Positions 1 to 8,892 of a stretch of DNA of 64,000 bases are shown piece after piece. Under the pieces are notes generated by a model. The model was not told the origin of the DNA and searched no databases. It worked only from the letters and a program-made list of their open reading frames with translations. Position numbers and translations under genes: made by a program. Source of the DNA: SHAN690 sp041391765 (lineage in GTDB: Bacteria > Bacteroidota > Bacteroidia > Flavobacteriales_G > Salibacteraceae); NCBI GenBank assembly GCA_041391765.1, contig JAWKNJ010000022.1:41061-105060 (forward strand), read 5' to 3'. Within the stretch, counting starts at the first letter, position 1, and each line of letters begins with the position of its first letter.

Positions 1-573
1 ATACGCCCCAGTATCACGACCGCCCTGCCGGTTCTAAACGGAGGAGTGAGCGTGATTTTGGATGTTGGTATCAATGCAGATTGCAAGCCTGACGTGCTGT
101 ATCAATTCGGCATTTTAGGAAGCTTACTTGCTGAGCAAGTTTATAACATTGAAAATCCTAAAGTCGGCTTACTGAACATCGGTGAGGAAGAAGAAAAAGG
201 CAACTTGCTAAGCCAAGCTGCTCACACCATGATGAAGGACACTCAGGACTTCAATTTCATTGGAAACATCGAAGGTCGTGACCTCTTTAGCGGAAAGGCA
301 GACGTAATTGTGTGCGATGGATATACTGGCAATATTGTACTGAAACAAGCTGAAGCCTTCTATACCCTGATTAGAAAGCGTAAGATTCAGGACGAGTATT
401 TTGATCGCTTCAACTATGAAATTTATGGCGGCACTCCATTACTAGGTGTAAATGGAAATGTTATTATTGGCCACGGTATTTCAAATGAGAACGCGGTCAA
501 AAACATGATAAAATTGTCAGTTGACACAGCCGAAGCGAAGCTTGCCGACCGCATTCGCAAAGTGTTTAAATAG
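1..573 (+). CDS. plsX: Phosphate acyltransferase PlsX, C-terminal part (cut by window start)
   Basis: PlsX makes acyl-phosphate from acyl-ACP for phospholipid synthesis. The reading frame is open from base 1 and begins inside the protein (RPSITTALPVLNGG, then ILDVGINADCKP), which matches the conserved PlsX core; about 190 residues of a usual 310-340 are present. The later segments VGLLNIGEEEEKG and DVIVCDGYTGNIVLK are also PlsX signatures. The GTG at 46 is not the true start; the N-terminus lies outside the window. It is followed after 4 bp by fabH, then accB and accC, the usual Bacteroidota fatty-acid cluster, in which rpmF commonly precedes plsX. Confidence 0.95.
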   Translation: MRPSITTALPVLNGGVSVILDVGINADCKPDVLYQFGILGSLLAEQVYNIENPKVGLLNIGEEEEKGNLLSQAAHTMMKDTQDFNFIGNIEGRDLFSGKADVIVCDGYTGNIVLKQAEAFYTLIRKRKIQDEYFDRFNYEIYGGTPLLGVNGNVIIGHGISNENAVKNMIKLSVDTAEAKLADRIRKVFK

Positions 574-577
574 CCCT

Positions 578-1576
578 ATGAGTAAGATTACCGCTGCAAT
601 TACAGCCGTTGCATCACATGTTCCTGAATATGTTTTGACCAATGCAGAATTGGAAAAACTAGTAGACACCACCGATGAGTGGATCACTAGCCGCACTGGC
701 ATTAAGGAACGAAGAATTCTAAAAGGCGAAGGAAAAGGTGTCACAGAAATAGCCAAGGTTGCGATTGAGAAACTCCTTAAGAAACGCGGCATCGGACCTG
801 AAGAAATTGACATGGTCATCTTCTGTTCCGTAACTCCTGACAAAATCTTTCCCGCTTCAGCCAATATTGTAAGCGCCAAGGTTGGAATGAAGAACGCCTT
901 TGGTTATGATCTAAATGCTGCGTGCTCGGGATTTATCTACGGATTAGTGACGGGGTCTAAGTTCATTGAAAGTGGCTCACACAAAAAAGTGATCGTTATT
1001 GGTGCTGATAAAATGTCCGCGATCATTGATTACACCGACCGTCAGACGTGCATCATTTTTGGTGACGGTGCTGGGGTTGTTTTATTAGAGCCAAACACGG
1101 AAGGATTTGGCGTACAGGATTCCATCCTCCGCAGCGATGGCAATGGAGAGCCATATCTTCATCAAGTGGCAGGCGGTTCAGAATATCCTCCAAGTGAAGA
1201 CACCGTGAGCAAGAGACAGCACTATGTTTACCAAGAAGGTAAGACAGTGTTCAAATTTGCAGTCTCCAACATGGCTGATGTGAGCTATGAGATCATGCAA
1301 CGCAATCATTTGACTGCAGATGACGTAGCGTGGTTAGTACCTCACCAAGCGAATCTTAGAATTATTGATGCCACCGCAAACCGCATGGGAGTTGGTAAGG
1401 ATAAGGTGATGATCAATATTGATAAATACGGCAATACAACTAATGGTACTATCCCGCTCTGCTTGGCCGAATGGGAAGGCAGACTGCACAAAGGTGACAA
1501 CATAATTCTGTCAGCATTTGGCGGAGGATTTACCTGGGGATCGATTTACCTGAAATGGGCATATGACACCCCTTAG
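578..1576 (+). CDS. fabH: Beta-ketoacyl-ACP synthase III (FabH)
   Basis: FabH condenses acetyl-CoA (or a branched acyl-CoA primer) with malonyl-ACP to start type II fatty-acid synthesis. The protein has 332 residues, the normal length. The thiolase-fold triad is visible: Cys116 in AACSGF, His256 in VPHQANLR and Asn286 in KYGNTTNG. The start is the ATG at 578, four bases after the plsX stop; an upstream in-frame start at 521 would overlap plsX and add an unrelated tail. The residues after the Asn (TTNGTIPL) differ a little from the commoner TSAASIPL, but the catalytic residue is intact. Confidence 0.96.
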   Translation: MSKITAAITAVASHVPEYVLTNAELEKLVDTTDEWITSRTGIKERRILKGEGKGVTEIAKVAIEKLLKKRGIGPEEIDMVIFCSVTPDKIFPASANIVSAKVGMKNAFGYDLNAACSGFIYGLVTGSKFIESGSHKKVIVIGADKMSAIIDYTDRQTCIIFGDGAGVVLLEPNTEGFGVQDSILRSDGNGEPYLHQVAGGSEYPPSEDTVSKRQHYVYQEGKTVFKFAVSNMADVSYEIMQRNHLTADDVAWLVPHQANLRIIDATANRMGVGKDKVMINIDKYGNTTNGTIPLCLAEWEGRLHKGDNIILSAFGGGFTWGSIYLKWAYDTP

Positions 1577-1579
1577 GTA

Positions 1580-1609
1580 TTGGTCATTTCATCATTAAAT
1601 ATACTTTAG
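1580..1609 (+). promoter_or_regulatory. Putative Bacteroidota-type promoter of accB
   Basis: TTG at 1580-1582, then 19 bp, then TACTTTAG at 1602-1609. This is one base from the Bacteroidota -7 consensus TAnnTTTG at the canonical spacing. It sits in the gap between fabH and accB and predicts a short leader before the ATG at 1636. Confidence 0.5.
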
Positions 1610-1635
1610 CCCCCTTCAAATTTTAACTAGAACTT

Positions 1636-2133
1636 ATGGACTTAAGCCAAATTCAAGCGCTCATCAAATTCGTTTCAAAATCAGGTGTGAACGAGGTTGA
1701 GCTAGAAACAAAGGACTTTAAGATCAACATAAAAACAGGAACTGCTCAACCAGAAGTTCAGCAAGTTGTTGTTCCCGCGACAAGCTACAACCCTGCTCCG
1801 GCACAGGTTGCTGCTCCAGTTCCAGCGCCTGCTCCAGCAGCTGAGCCTGCCAAGCCATCGAGCCCTGCACCAGCGGCTGCTGATGATAGCAAGTATGTAA
1901 CCATCAAATCTCCAATGATTGGAACCTTCTACCGATCTGCGAATCCTGAATCAGATGCATTCGTGAATGTTGGGGATGAAGTAAGTCAAGGAAAGGTAAT
2001 CTGCATCATCGAGGCTATGAAGTTGTTCAACGAAATCGAGTCCGAGGTGAAAGGAAAGATTGTGAAGGTGTTGGTGGATGACGCCACTCCGGTTGAATAT
2101 GACCAACCATTGTTCTTGGTTGATCCATCGTAA
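1636..2133 (+). CDS. accB: Biotin carboxyl carrier protein of acetyl-CoA carboxylase
   Basis: AccB carries the biotin that shuttles carboxylate between AccC and the carboxyltransferase. The 165 residues comprise an N-terminal helix region (1-40), an Ala/Pro-rich flexible linker (about 43-82) and a biotinyl domain (about 85-165). The biotin attachment site is EAMKLFNEI with Lys129; the usual form is EAMKLMNEI. It is followed 21 bp later by accC, with which it forms the biotin carboxylase half of the enzyme. No accA or accD is in the window. Confidence 0.96.
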   Translation: MDLSQIQALIKFVSKSGVNEVELETKDFKINIKTGTAQPEVQQVVVPATSYNPAPAQVAAPVPAPAPAAEPAKPSSPAPAAADDSKYVTIKSPMIGTFYRSANPESDAFVNVGDEVSQGKVICIIEAMKLFNEIESEVKGKIVKVLVDDATPVEYDQPLFLVDPS

Positions 2134-2154
2134 CGAACAAAAAAACCTTGTTCT

Positions 2155-3510
2155 ATGTTTAAGAAGATTCTAATCGCAAATCGCGGTGAAATCGCTTTGC
2201 GTGTAATTCGCACATGCAGGGAAATGGGCATTCAAACCGTAGCGGTTTATTCAAAAGCTGATGCGGACAGCTTGCATGTGAGGTTCGCTGATGAAGCCGT
2301 ATGTATTGGCCCAAACCCAAGCAGTGAGTCATACTTGCGCATTCCAAACATCATTGCTGCAGCTGAGATTACAAACGCAGATGCCATCCATCCCGGATAT
2401 GGATTTTTGAGTGAAAACGCCAAATTCTCTAAAATCTGCCAAGAAAACAACATCAAGTTCATTGGTGCCCTTCCTGAACAGATTGAAAGTATGGGAGACA
2501 AGGCAAGCGCTAAGAAGACCATGAAGGATGCCGGAGTTCCTACCATTCCCGGCTCAGAAGGCCTATTGGAAAGCTTGGACCAGGCAAAGAAAGTTGCCAA
2601 AGAAATTAAGTATCCGGTGATCATGAAAGCTACTGCAGGAGGTGGTGGTCGCGGTATGAGAATTTGTAGAAATGAATCGGAAGTTGAAAAAGCGTGGAGT
2701 TCAGCACGTCAAGAAGCTAAAGCGGCTTTCGGTAACGATGGCATGTACATGGAAAAGTACATAGAAGAACCACGACATATCGAAATTCAAATTGCAGGAG
2801 ATCAATTCGGAAAAGCATGCCACTTGAGTGAGCGTGATTGTTCCGTTCAGAGACGTCACCAAAAACTGGTTGAGGAAACTCCTTCTCCATTTATGACCAA
2901 AGAACTTCGTAAACAAATGGGCGAAGCTGCGATTAAAGCAGCTAAAGCCGTTAGATATGAAGGTGTCGGAACCGTTGAATTCTTGGTGGACAAGCACAAA
3001 AATTTCTACTTCATGGAGATGAATACTCGTATTCAGGTGGAGCACACCATCACCGAAGAGGTCATCAACTATGATTTGATCAAAGAGCAGATCAAGATTG
3101 CCGCAGGAATGCCAATTAGCGGGAAAAACTACGAACCCGTTGGTCATGCCATTCAGTGCCGAATCAACGCTGAAGATCCTTTGAATGATTTCCGTCCAAG
3201 TCCGGGCAAGATCACTGAGTATCATTCACCAGGCGGACACGGAATACGAATTGACACACACGTTTATGCAGGTTACACGATCCCTCCATTTTATGATTCG
3301 ATGATTGCGAAGTTGATCACAGTGGCTCAAACTCGCGAAGAGGCTTTAACGAAAATGGAGCGCGCTTTAGGAGAGTACATTATCGAAGGCATTAAAACCA
3401 CAATTCCTTTCCATCAAAAACTGATGCAGCAACCAAAGTTTCGTGAGGGTAAAATCACCACGAAATTCATGGAAGAATGGGACTATAAAGCTGACCTGGA
3501 GAAGGGTTAA
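2155..3510 (+). CDS. accC: Biotin carboxylase subunit AccC
   Basis: This ATP-grasp enzyme carboxylates biotin on AccB using ATP and bicarbonate. Its 451 residues are the normal length. Visible family features are the N-terminal FKKILIANRGEIALRVIRT, the glycine-rich ATP loop GGGGRGMR, the segment HLSERDCSVQRRHQKL and the active-site stretch MNTRIQVEHTITE (commonly HPVTE). It ends 3 bp from the convergent dxs stop. The same protein could also supply the biotin-carboxylase function for the acyl-CoA carboxyltransferase at 26.7-28.3 kb, but that is inference. Confidence 0.96.
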   Translation: MFKKILIANRGEIALRVIRTCREMGIQTVAVYSKADADSLHVRFADEAVCIGPNPSSESYLRIPNIIAAAEITNADAIHPGYGFLSENAKFSKICQENNIKFIGALPEQIESMGDKASAKKTMKDAGVPTIPGSEGLLESLDQAKKVAKEIKYPVIMKATAGGGGRGMRICRNESEVEKAWSSARQEAKAAFGNDGMYMEKYIEEPRHIEIQIAGDQFGKACHLSERDCSVQRRHQKLVEETPSPFMTKELRKQMGEAAIKAAKAVRYEGVGTVEFLVDKHKNFYFMEMNTRIQVEHTITEEVINYDLIKEQIKIAAGMPISGKNYEPVGHAIQCRINAEDPLNDFRPSPGKITEYHSPGGHGIRIDTHVYAGYTIPPFYDSMIAKLITVAQTREEALTKMERALGEYIIEGIKTTIPFHQKLMQQPKFREGKITTKFMEEWDYKADLEKG

Positions 3511-3512
3511 TC

Positions 3513-5465
3513 CTAACCGATTAATCCTTTTTTCGAACCTTTAGATGCATCAGTCATTCTGATTGCTTCTCTTACGATAGCGTCTGCATCGTATTGACAC
3601 TCAGCCCACAACTGTGGTTGAGAACCGTGCTCGATCACCTTATCCGGTATCCCCAAGCGAACGACATCGGCTTTATAGCCATTGTCAACCATGAATTCAA
3701 GCACTGCGCTTCCAAAGCCACCTTGAATACATCCATCTTCCACCGTGATCAGCTTGTCAAACTTGCTGAATACCTCGTGCAAGAGCAACTCATCGATTGG
3801 CTTGACAAATCGCATATCATATAGTCCCGCGCTGATTCCTTCTTTGGACAGATTTTCGGCAGCTATCAATCCTTCGTTACCAATGTGGCCAATGCTCAAA
3901 ATCGCAACATCTTCTCCGTTTCGGACCTTGCGACCTGTGCCAACTGCAATTTTCTTAAATGGTGTTTTCCACTCGGGCATTACACCCTCTCCCCGCGGGT
4001 AACGAATGACAAATGGCGATGCGTTCTCCTCTAACTGCGAGGTGTACATTAAATTGCGTAATTCTTCTTCATTCATAGGTGCGGAGATCACCAAATTTGG
4101 GATGCAACGCATGTAAGCAATATCATATGCGCCATGATGCGTAGGGCCATCGGCTCCGGCCAATCCTGCTCTATCCAAGCAAAAAACAACCGGTAGATTT
4201 TGAATAGCGACATCGTGAATCACCTGATCGTAGGCTCGTTGCATGAAGGAGGAATAGATATTACAAAAAGGTAGCAATCCCTGCGATGCCAATCCAGCAG
4301 AAAAGGTAACCGCATGCTGCTCAGCAATACCGACATCAAACGCACGATCTGGCATAGCTTCCATCATGATATTCAATGAACTTCCGGTGGGCATGGCAGG
4401 TGTGACTCCCATGATTTTGTCATTCTTCTCGGCTAACTCAACAATAGTGTGACCGAAGACATCCTGATATTTCGGGGGTTGAGGTTGGTTAGGAGTAACC
4501 TTAATTATTTCTCCTGTGTCTTTATTAAAAATTCCTGGTGCATGCCACTTGGTAGCGCTTCCTGCCTCAGCCGGACCATAGCCTTTTCCTTTCTTTGTGA
4601 TGCAGTGTAAAATCTTTGGACCTGGAATATCCCGCAGGTCCTGCATTACTTTAGCCATGTGGATGACATCGTGTCCATCAATTGGACCGAAGTATCTGAA
4701 ATTCAAACTTTCAAACAGGTTCGAGTGCTGTAGCAAAGCTGACTTAATGCTATTCTCAACTTTAGCAACAATATCACGCGCATTCGGACCAAACTTGCTG
4801 ATCTTACCCAGTAAATGCCAAACTTCATCCTTCACTCGATTGTAAGTGTGTGAGGTTGTAATATCCGTCAAGTATTCCTTAAGTGCCCCCACATTCGGAT
4901 CAATGCTCATGCAGTTGTCATTCAAAACGACCAATAGGTTCGTATTCTCCACTCCTGCATGATTCAGACCTTCAAATGCCAAACCTGCAGTCATAGCTCC
5001 ATCACCGATCACCGCAACATGCTGCCTTGTTGCTTCACCTTTTGACCTACTGGCCACGGCCATTCCCAAAGCAGCAGAGATAGAAGTAGACGAGTGACCT
5101 ACCCCAAAGGTGTCATACTCGCTCTCTTTGATCTTTGGGAACCCGCTTATCCCCTTGTATTTCCTATTGGTATGAAAGATCTCCCGTCTTCCAGTAATAA
5201 TCTTATGACCGTATGCCTGATGTCCAACATCCCAAACAATACGGTCATAGGGTGTATTGAACACATAGTGAAGTGCCACAGTCATTTCAACCACTCCAAG
5301 GCTGGCACCAAAATGCCCGCCCTTTTGAGATACAACATCGATAATGAAATCTCTTAGTTCATTTGAAATTGAAGGCAAATCTTCAATTCCAAACTTCTCC
5401 CGTAGATCACTTGGGATGTTGATCTGAGAAAGATATTCGCCTGTTTGAAATGATTGCTCCGCCAT
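3513..5465 (-). CDS. dxs: 1-deoxy-D-xylulose-5-phosphate synthase
   Basis: DXS is a thiamine-diphosphate enzyme that condenses pyruvate with glyceraldehyde-3-phosphate, the entry step of the MEP isoprenoid pathway. The protein has 650 residues. In order: DVGHQAYGHKIITGR, the ThDP-binding segment VIGDGAMTAGLAFEGLNHAG ending in the NDN region, the pyrimidine-domain segment DVGIAEQHAVTFSAGLA with the catalytic Glu, and a C-terminal transketolase domain ending in a lysine/glycine tail. It starts at an ATG and is monocistronic, convergent with accC. Isoprenoid precursors would feed the UbiA enzyme at 51.6 kb. Confidence 0.97.
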   Translation of the reverse strand: MAEQSFQTGEYLSQINIPSDLREKFGIEDLPSISNELRDFIIDVVSQKGGHFGASLGVVEMTVALHYVFNTPYDRIVWDVGHQAYGHKIITGRREIFHTNRKYKGISGFPKIKESEYDTFGVGHSSTSISAALGMAVASRSKGEATRQHVAVIGDGAMTAGLAFEGLNHAGVENTNLLVVLNDNCMSIDPNVGALKEYLTDITTSHTYNRVKDEVWHLLGKISKFGPNARDIVAKVENSIKSALLQHSNLFESLNFRYFGPIDGHDVIHMAKVMQDLRDIPGPKILHCITKKGKGYGPAEAGSATKWHAPGIFNKDTGEIIKVTPNQPQPPKYQDVFGHTIVELAEKNDKIMGVTPAMPTGSSLNIMMEAMPDRAFDVGIAEQHAVTFSAGLASQGLLPFCNIYSSFMQRAYDQVIHDVAIQNLPVVFCLDRAGLAGADGPTHHGAYDIAYMRCIPNLVISAPMNEEELRNLMYTSQLEENASPFVIRYPRGEGVMPEWKTPFKKIAVGTGRKVRNGEDVAILSIGHIGNEGLIAAENLSKEGISAGLYDMRFVKPIDELLLHEVFSKFDKLITVEDGCIQGGFGSAVLEFMVDNGYKADVVRLGIPDKVIEHGSQPQLWAECQYDADAIVREAIRMTDASKGSKKGLIG

Positions 5466-5542
5466 CGTGATCTTGTTATTGTTATGGATGAACCATAAAC
5501 TCTGATTCAGACCAATTTGTCTGTATTACTTGTCAAACATCG

Positions 5543-6235
5543 TTAAACTGCAACATGTGCCAAAATACTTTCGAAAAGTTGCTTGCCATCTTCATTCCCA
5601 AGTTCAGCGTCAGCCGCTCGTTCAGGATGAGGCATCATACCAAAGACATTTCGCCCGGGATTGCAAATGCCCGCGATGTTTTCGAGCGCCCCATTTGGGT
5701 TAGCTTCGGGAGTAACATTACCATTTTGATCGCAGTATCTGAAAAGCACCTGTTCGTTATCATTCAATGACTTAATGGTTCCAGCATCCGCGTAAAAGTT
5801 CCCTTCTCCGTGTGCTATCGGAATCTTTAACACTTGACCTTTTTCAATGTCGTTTGTAACCAGCGAGTTTGAAGTTTCGGTTCTCAAGTACACATTTCGA
5901 CAGATAAATTGCTGATTCACATTGTGCATCAAAGCCCCTTGCAAAAGTCCAGCCTCGCAAAGAATCTGGAAACCGTTGCAAACTCCAAAAACATAGCCGC
6001 CACGATTAGCATGGGCAACTACTTCTTCCATGATCGGTGAGAAGCGGGCAATGGCTCCGGATCGCAAGTAATCACCGTATGAAAAACCTCCCGGCACCGC
6101 AACGAAGTCACAACCCTTCAAATCGTGATCCTTGTGCCAAAGACGCTCTACCCTCTGCCCCATAATTGTTTCCAAAACATATATCATGTCCTGATCACAG
6201 TTGGATCCAGGAAAGGTTATTACTCCAAACTTCAT
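5543..6235 (-). CDS. purQ: Phosphoribosylformylglycinamidine synthase glutaminase subunit PurQ
   Basis: PurQ is the class I glutamine amidotransferase that releases ammonia for the FGAM synthase step of purine synthesis. The 230 residues start at the ATG at 6235 (MKFGVITFPGSNCDQD); a TTG two codons further up is less likely. The nucleophile is Cys86 in GVCNGFQIL and the His/Glu pair lies in MPHPERA. As a separate subunit it implies small PurL and PurS elsewhere, rather than the fused large PurL common in many Bacteroidota. A TAACTTTGC promoter box lies 16 bases upstream. Confidence 0.95.
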   Translation of the reverse strand: MKFGVITFPGSNCDQDMIYVLETIMGQRVERLWHKDHDLKGCDFVAVPGGFSYGDYLRSGAIARFSPIMEEVVAHANRGGYVFGVCNGFQILCEAGLLQGALMHNVNQQFICRNVYLRTETSNSLVTNDIEKGQVLKIPIAHGEGNFYADAGTIKSLNDNEQVLFRYCDQNGNVTPEANPNGALENIAGICNPGRNVFGMMPHPERAADAELGNEDGKQLFESILAHVAV

Positions 6236-6251
6236 GTTCAATTAATAAACG

Positions 6252-6260
6252 GCAAAGTTA
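6252..6260 (-). promoter_or_regulatory. TAnnTTTGC box upstream of purQ
   Basis: The minus strand reads TAACTTTGC, a perfect match to the Bacteroidota -7 element, 16 bases before the purQ ATG. The nearest upstream TTG is 23 bp away, longer than ideal. Confidence 0.5.
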
Positions 6261-6282
6261 GAAATCCCGATCGGGGAAGAGG

Positions 6283-7236
6283 TCAAAGCAACGGTGTAAT
6301 TACAACTAAAAACACCAAGGCAATAAAAATCGTTTCTGGGAACCATTTTCCCGGGTAACTCGCAAAGGTTCGTGACAAGATGATGGCAGCCGGAATGAAT
6401 CCAAGTACAATAAAAACGCTAATGCCACCAATCAAACCGGCAAGTGTGGCAACAGCAAACATTATCAACTGGAGCTGCCACTTTCTTCTTTCGCGCAAGG
6501 TCACCACCGCAAGAATTCTTGCATTGTTTGCAACCGAAGACACAACGACTAATGTGAATAACCCTAGGCTTACAATCGCTTGATTACTAAACCAACTGTA
6601 GCTTTCAAAGGGCACATCCCAAAATCTCAGTGTATCCGGCCAAAAAATGTATTGAATAGCCCAAACTATGTACAGCGGAAGGCTAAATCCTACCAAAGTC
6701 AACATAAGTGCTCGCAGGTCTGCCGCGCCTGACAACAAAACTACCGCCAACAACACAAAACCTCCTGCGGCTGCGAATGGATATACAAGAGTAGCAACAC
6801 CGCATATAAATGCCGCATTGACGATGGTGACATTGCTGCGATCTTCCGATATAATTGCCACGCATTGTCGCATGAATAAAACCGTGAGCCACAGGATCAA
6901 CCATAGAACCGGGCTATTGATTCCCGTAGGTATCAAAAAGTAGAACAACCCCATGACAAGCATTGGAATGTTTGAGAGCTTGGACATCAACCCCAGCGAC
7001 TGTATGATTCGATTCACAAAAAAGAAAACCAGCATAGCCGTGATGGATGACAGTATCGAATTGAGCCAGATTCCAATTGCGTTATCAAACAACTGGATGA
7101 CCAACGAAAATAACGGAAACAGGTCGGACCTTGGCGCTGTTGGTTCAAAAGCAGTTTTCACAAGGTTACCTACAAATAGCAGCAGCGGCATCCAAATCAC
7201 TAATGCCGCATCGTTTCGTCTCAAATAACCTATCAA
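6283..7236 (-). CDS. Polytopic membrane protein, DUF6427-like
   Basis: The protein has 317 residues and is almost entirely hydrophobic, with about 8-9 predicted membrane helices separated by short loops, some rich in Arg/Lys. The pattern and its place beside the small DUF6341-like gene and purD fit the DUF6427 family of Flavobacteriia, whose function is unknown. The likely start is a TTG at 7236, with a second TTG four codons on; no in-frame ATG fits the N-terminus. A perfect minus-strand TAAGTTTGC box lies just upstream. Family assignment rests on context and topology, not on a search. Confidence 0.65.
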   Translation of the reverse strand: MIGYLRRNDAALVIWMPLLLFVGNLVKTAFEPTAPRSDLFPLFSLVIQLFDNAIGIWLNSILSSITAMLVFFFVNRIIQSLGLMSKLSNIPMLVMGLFYFLIPTGINSPVLWLILWLTVLFMRQCVAIISEDRSNVTIVNAAFICGVATLVYPFAAAGGFVLLAVVLLSGAADLRALMLTLVGFSLPLYIVWAIQYIFWPDTLRFWDVPFESYSWFSNQAIVSLGLFTLVVVSSVANNARILAVVTLRERRKWQLQLIMFAVATLAGLIGGISVFIVLGFIPAAIILSRTFASYPGKWFPETIFIALVFLVVITPLL

Positions 7237-7252
7237 GTAAAATTGAATTTGA

Positions 7253-7261
7253 GCAAACTTA
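7253..7261 (-). promoter_or_regulatory. TAnnTTTGC box upstream of the DUF6427-like gene
   Basis: The minus strand reads TAAGTTTGC, 16 bases before the TTG start at 7236. A second copy of the same nine bases is present on the minus strand at 7304-7312. Confidence 0.45.
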
Positions 7262-7273
7262 AACGCCCTGTGC

Positions 7274-7301
7274 TTGTGAACGAATGCGATTTATAAATTC
7301 G
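7274..7301 (+). promoter_or_regulatory. Putative promoter of the DUF6341-like gene
   Basis: TTG at 7274-7276, 17 bp, then TAAATTCG at 7294-7301, one base from TAnnTTTG. It lies in the divergent gap, 17 bases before the ATG at 7319. Confidence 0.4.
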
Positions 7302-7318
7302 CAGCAAACTTATCATCC

Positions 7319-7504
7319 ATGAGACTAAATGAATTGATGGACTTGCTAGGCGAATTGTTTACCTGGACATTTGGAATTTTACGCGCATTGGGCAATAACT
7401 TCAATTGGTTCATCATTGTGATCATGTCTATCCTAGGTGTGATTTGGATCAAGAAAATGGGTGACTTTAACAAAGAGGCCAAGCAAAATGGCACTTTGAA
7501 ATAG
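7319..7504 (+). CDS. Small membrane protein, DUF6341-like
   Basis: This 61-residue protein has one hydrophobic helix (about 24-45: NNFNWFIIVIMSILGVIWI) followed by a basic KKMGDFNKEAKQNG tail. The pattern is a short amphipathic start, an FNW motif, a membrane helix and a KKM.DFN tail. It resembles the DUF6341 proteins found beside purD and DUF6427 in Flavobacteriia. The function is unknown. It is divergent from the DUF6427-like gene and ends 3 bp from the convergent purD stop. The conserved neighbourhood supports it being a real gene despite its size. Confidence 0.7.
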   Translation: MRLNELMDLLGELFTWTFGILRALGNNFNWFIIVIMSILGVIWIKKMGDFNKEAKQNGTLK

Positions 7505-7507
7505 TCA

Positions 7508-8785
7508 CTAGTCTAGGTCAAACCCAATATCATTTCGAAAGTACATCCCTTCGAAATAGAGCTTTTGCGTTTCCGAATAGCTCTGATTCAAAGCTGACTG
7601 AATATCATCTCCGTAAGACGTCACGGTCATCACACGGCCGCCATTGGTAACAACTGCTCCTTCCTGATTGACCATAGTTCCCGCGTGGAATATCAAGGAG
7701 CCATTTACATTCTCCAGTCCGTAAATCTGCTTTCCCTTCTCGTAATTTTCGGGATATCCTCCTGAAACTAGCATTATAGATGTCACCGTTTCAGGATTCA
7801 CTTCAATTTGGGCATTTTCCAATTCCCCATCCGCGCACTTGGCTAGAAGTGACACAAGATCTGAGTCAATTCGAGGTATTACGCTTTCTGTTTCCGGATC
7901 CCCCATTCGGCAGTTATATTCAATAACATATGGATCTCCATCACAGTTCATCAATCCGATAAACAGGAATCCATTGTAAGGTATGCGATCTTTTTTTAGG
8001 CCATTTACCGAAGGTTCGATGATTCTGTCTTTCACCTTTTGCATAAAGGCTTCATTCGCAAATGGGACAGGTGAAATGGATCCCATGCCTCCCGTGTTCA
8101 AACCAGTGTCACCGACTCCAATACGCTTATAATCCTTGGCCTCAGGAAGCAATACGTACGTCTTTCCATCGGTTAAGATAAATACGCTTAGTTCAATCCC
8201 CTTCAAAAACTCTTCGATCACAACCGTGGTGCTGGCAGCACCAAACTTTCCTCCAACAAGCATTTCCTCCAACGACTTCTTAGCCTCATCAATATCATCG
8301 ATGATTAGCACACCCTTTCCCCCAGCCAATCCATCTGCCTTCAGCACATATGGCGGATTTAATGAATCAAGAAAAGCCTTTGCAGAATCAAGATCTTTGG
8401 CATTAAACTTTCCATATTTTGCCGTAGGAATCTTGTGTCGATGCATGAAGTCCTTTGAAAAAGACTTGCTTCCTTCAAGCTTAGCACCCTCTCTTCCTGG
8501 GCCTACGATTTTCACATGCTCTGTGTCCGAATCGCATTCAATGTACTCTCGAATTCCTTTTACGAGTGGAGCCTCAGGACCGACTACCAGCATGTGAACA
8601 TCGTTGTCCAAAATCACCTGTTTGATGGCGAGAAAGTCCGTTTCACTAATATTCAAATTTTCCGCAACAGATAAGGTTCCGGCATTTCCTGGTGCTACCC
8701 ACAATCTTCCCAGTTGCGGGCTTTGAGCAATCTTCCATGCAAGGGCATGCTCGCGTCCGCCACCTCCTAGCAACAAAACATTCAT
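7508..8785 (-). CDS. purD: Phosphoribosylamine-glycine ligase (GAR synthetase)
   Basis: PurD joins phosphoribosylamine to glycine with ATP, step 2 of purine synthesis. From the chosen ATG (MNVLLLGGGGREHALAWK) it has 425 residues, the normal length. It shows the N-terminal nucleotide fold GGGGREHALAW, the ATP-grasp core KADGLAGGKGVLI, the EEFLKGIELSVF stretch and the metal-site region YNCRMGDPETE. Other in-frame starts are the ATG at 8794 and a codon at 8806; they add 3 or 7 residues. With purQ 1.3 kb away the region carries two purine genes in one orientation. Confidence 0.96.
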   Translation of the reverse strand: MNVLLLGGGGREHALAWKIAQSPQLGRLWVAPGNAGTLSVAENLNISETDFLAIKQVILDNDVHMLVVGPEAPLVKGIREYIECDSDTEHVKIVGPGREGAKLEGSKSFSKDFMHRHKIPTAKYGKFNAKDLDSAKAFLDSLNPPYVLKADGLAGGKGVLIIDDIDEAKKSLEEMLVGGKFGAASTTVVIEEFLKGIELSVFILTDGKTYVLLPEAKDYKRIGVGDTGLNTGGMGSISPVPFANEAFMQKVKDRIIEPSVNGLKKDRIPYNGFLFIGLMNCDGDPYVIEYNCRMGDPETESVIPRIDSDLVSLLAKCADGELENAQIEVNPETVTSIMLVSGGYPENYEKGKQIYGLENVNGSLIFHAGTMVNQEGAVVTNGGRVMTVTSYGDDIQSALNQSYSETQKLYFEGMYFRNDIGFDLD

Positions 8786-8846
8786 TTTATCCATAGCCGC
8801 TTTCAAACAGGGTGCAAATATGTGTACTCGTCACATTTTTGGGAAA

Positions 8847-8872
8847 CAAAAAAGGGAGCTATTTGCTCCCTT
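8847..8872 (-). terminator. Rho-independent terminator of the thioredoxin-like gene
   Basis: Read on the minus strand, an eight-pair stem (AAGGGAGC/GCTCCCTT, loop of 5) is followed by a run of T. It lies 20 bp past the stop of the thioredoxin-like gene and before purD. Confidence 0.75.
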
Positions 8873-8892
8873 CAAAATAGTTTGCCTGTCGC

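Noticed and set aside
2701..3225. Minus-strand ORF of 174 codons
   Set aside because: Antisense to accC; no signal or family.
3484..3540. Terminator between accC and dxs
   Set aside because: GGTTA/TAACC pairs and a T-run exist, but the stem is only five pairs and overlaps both stop codons; too weak to call.
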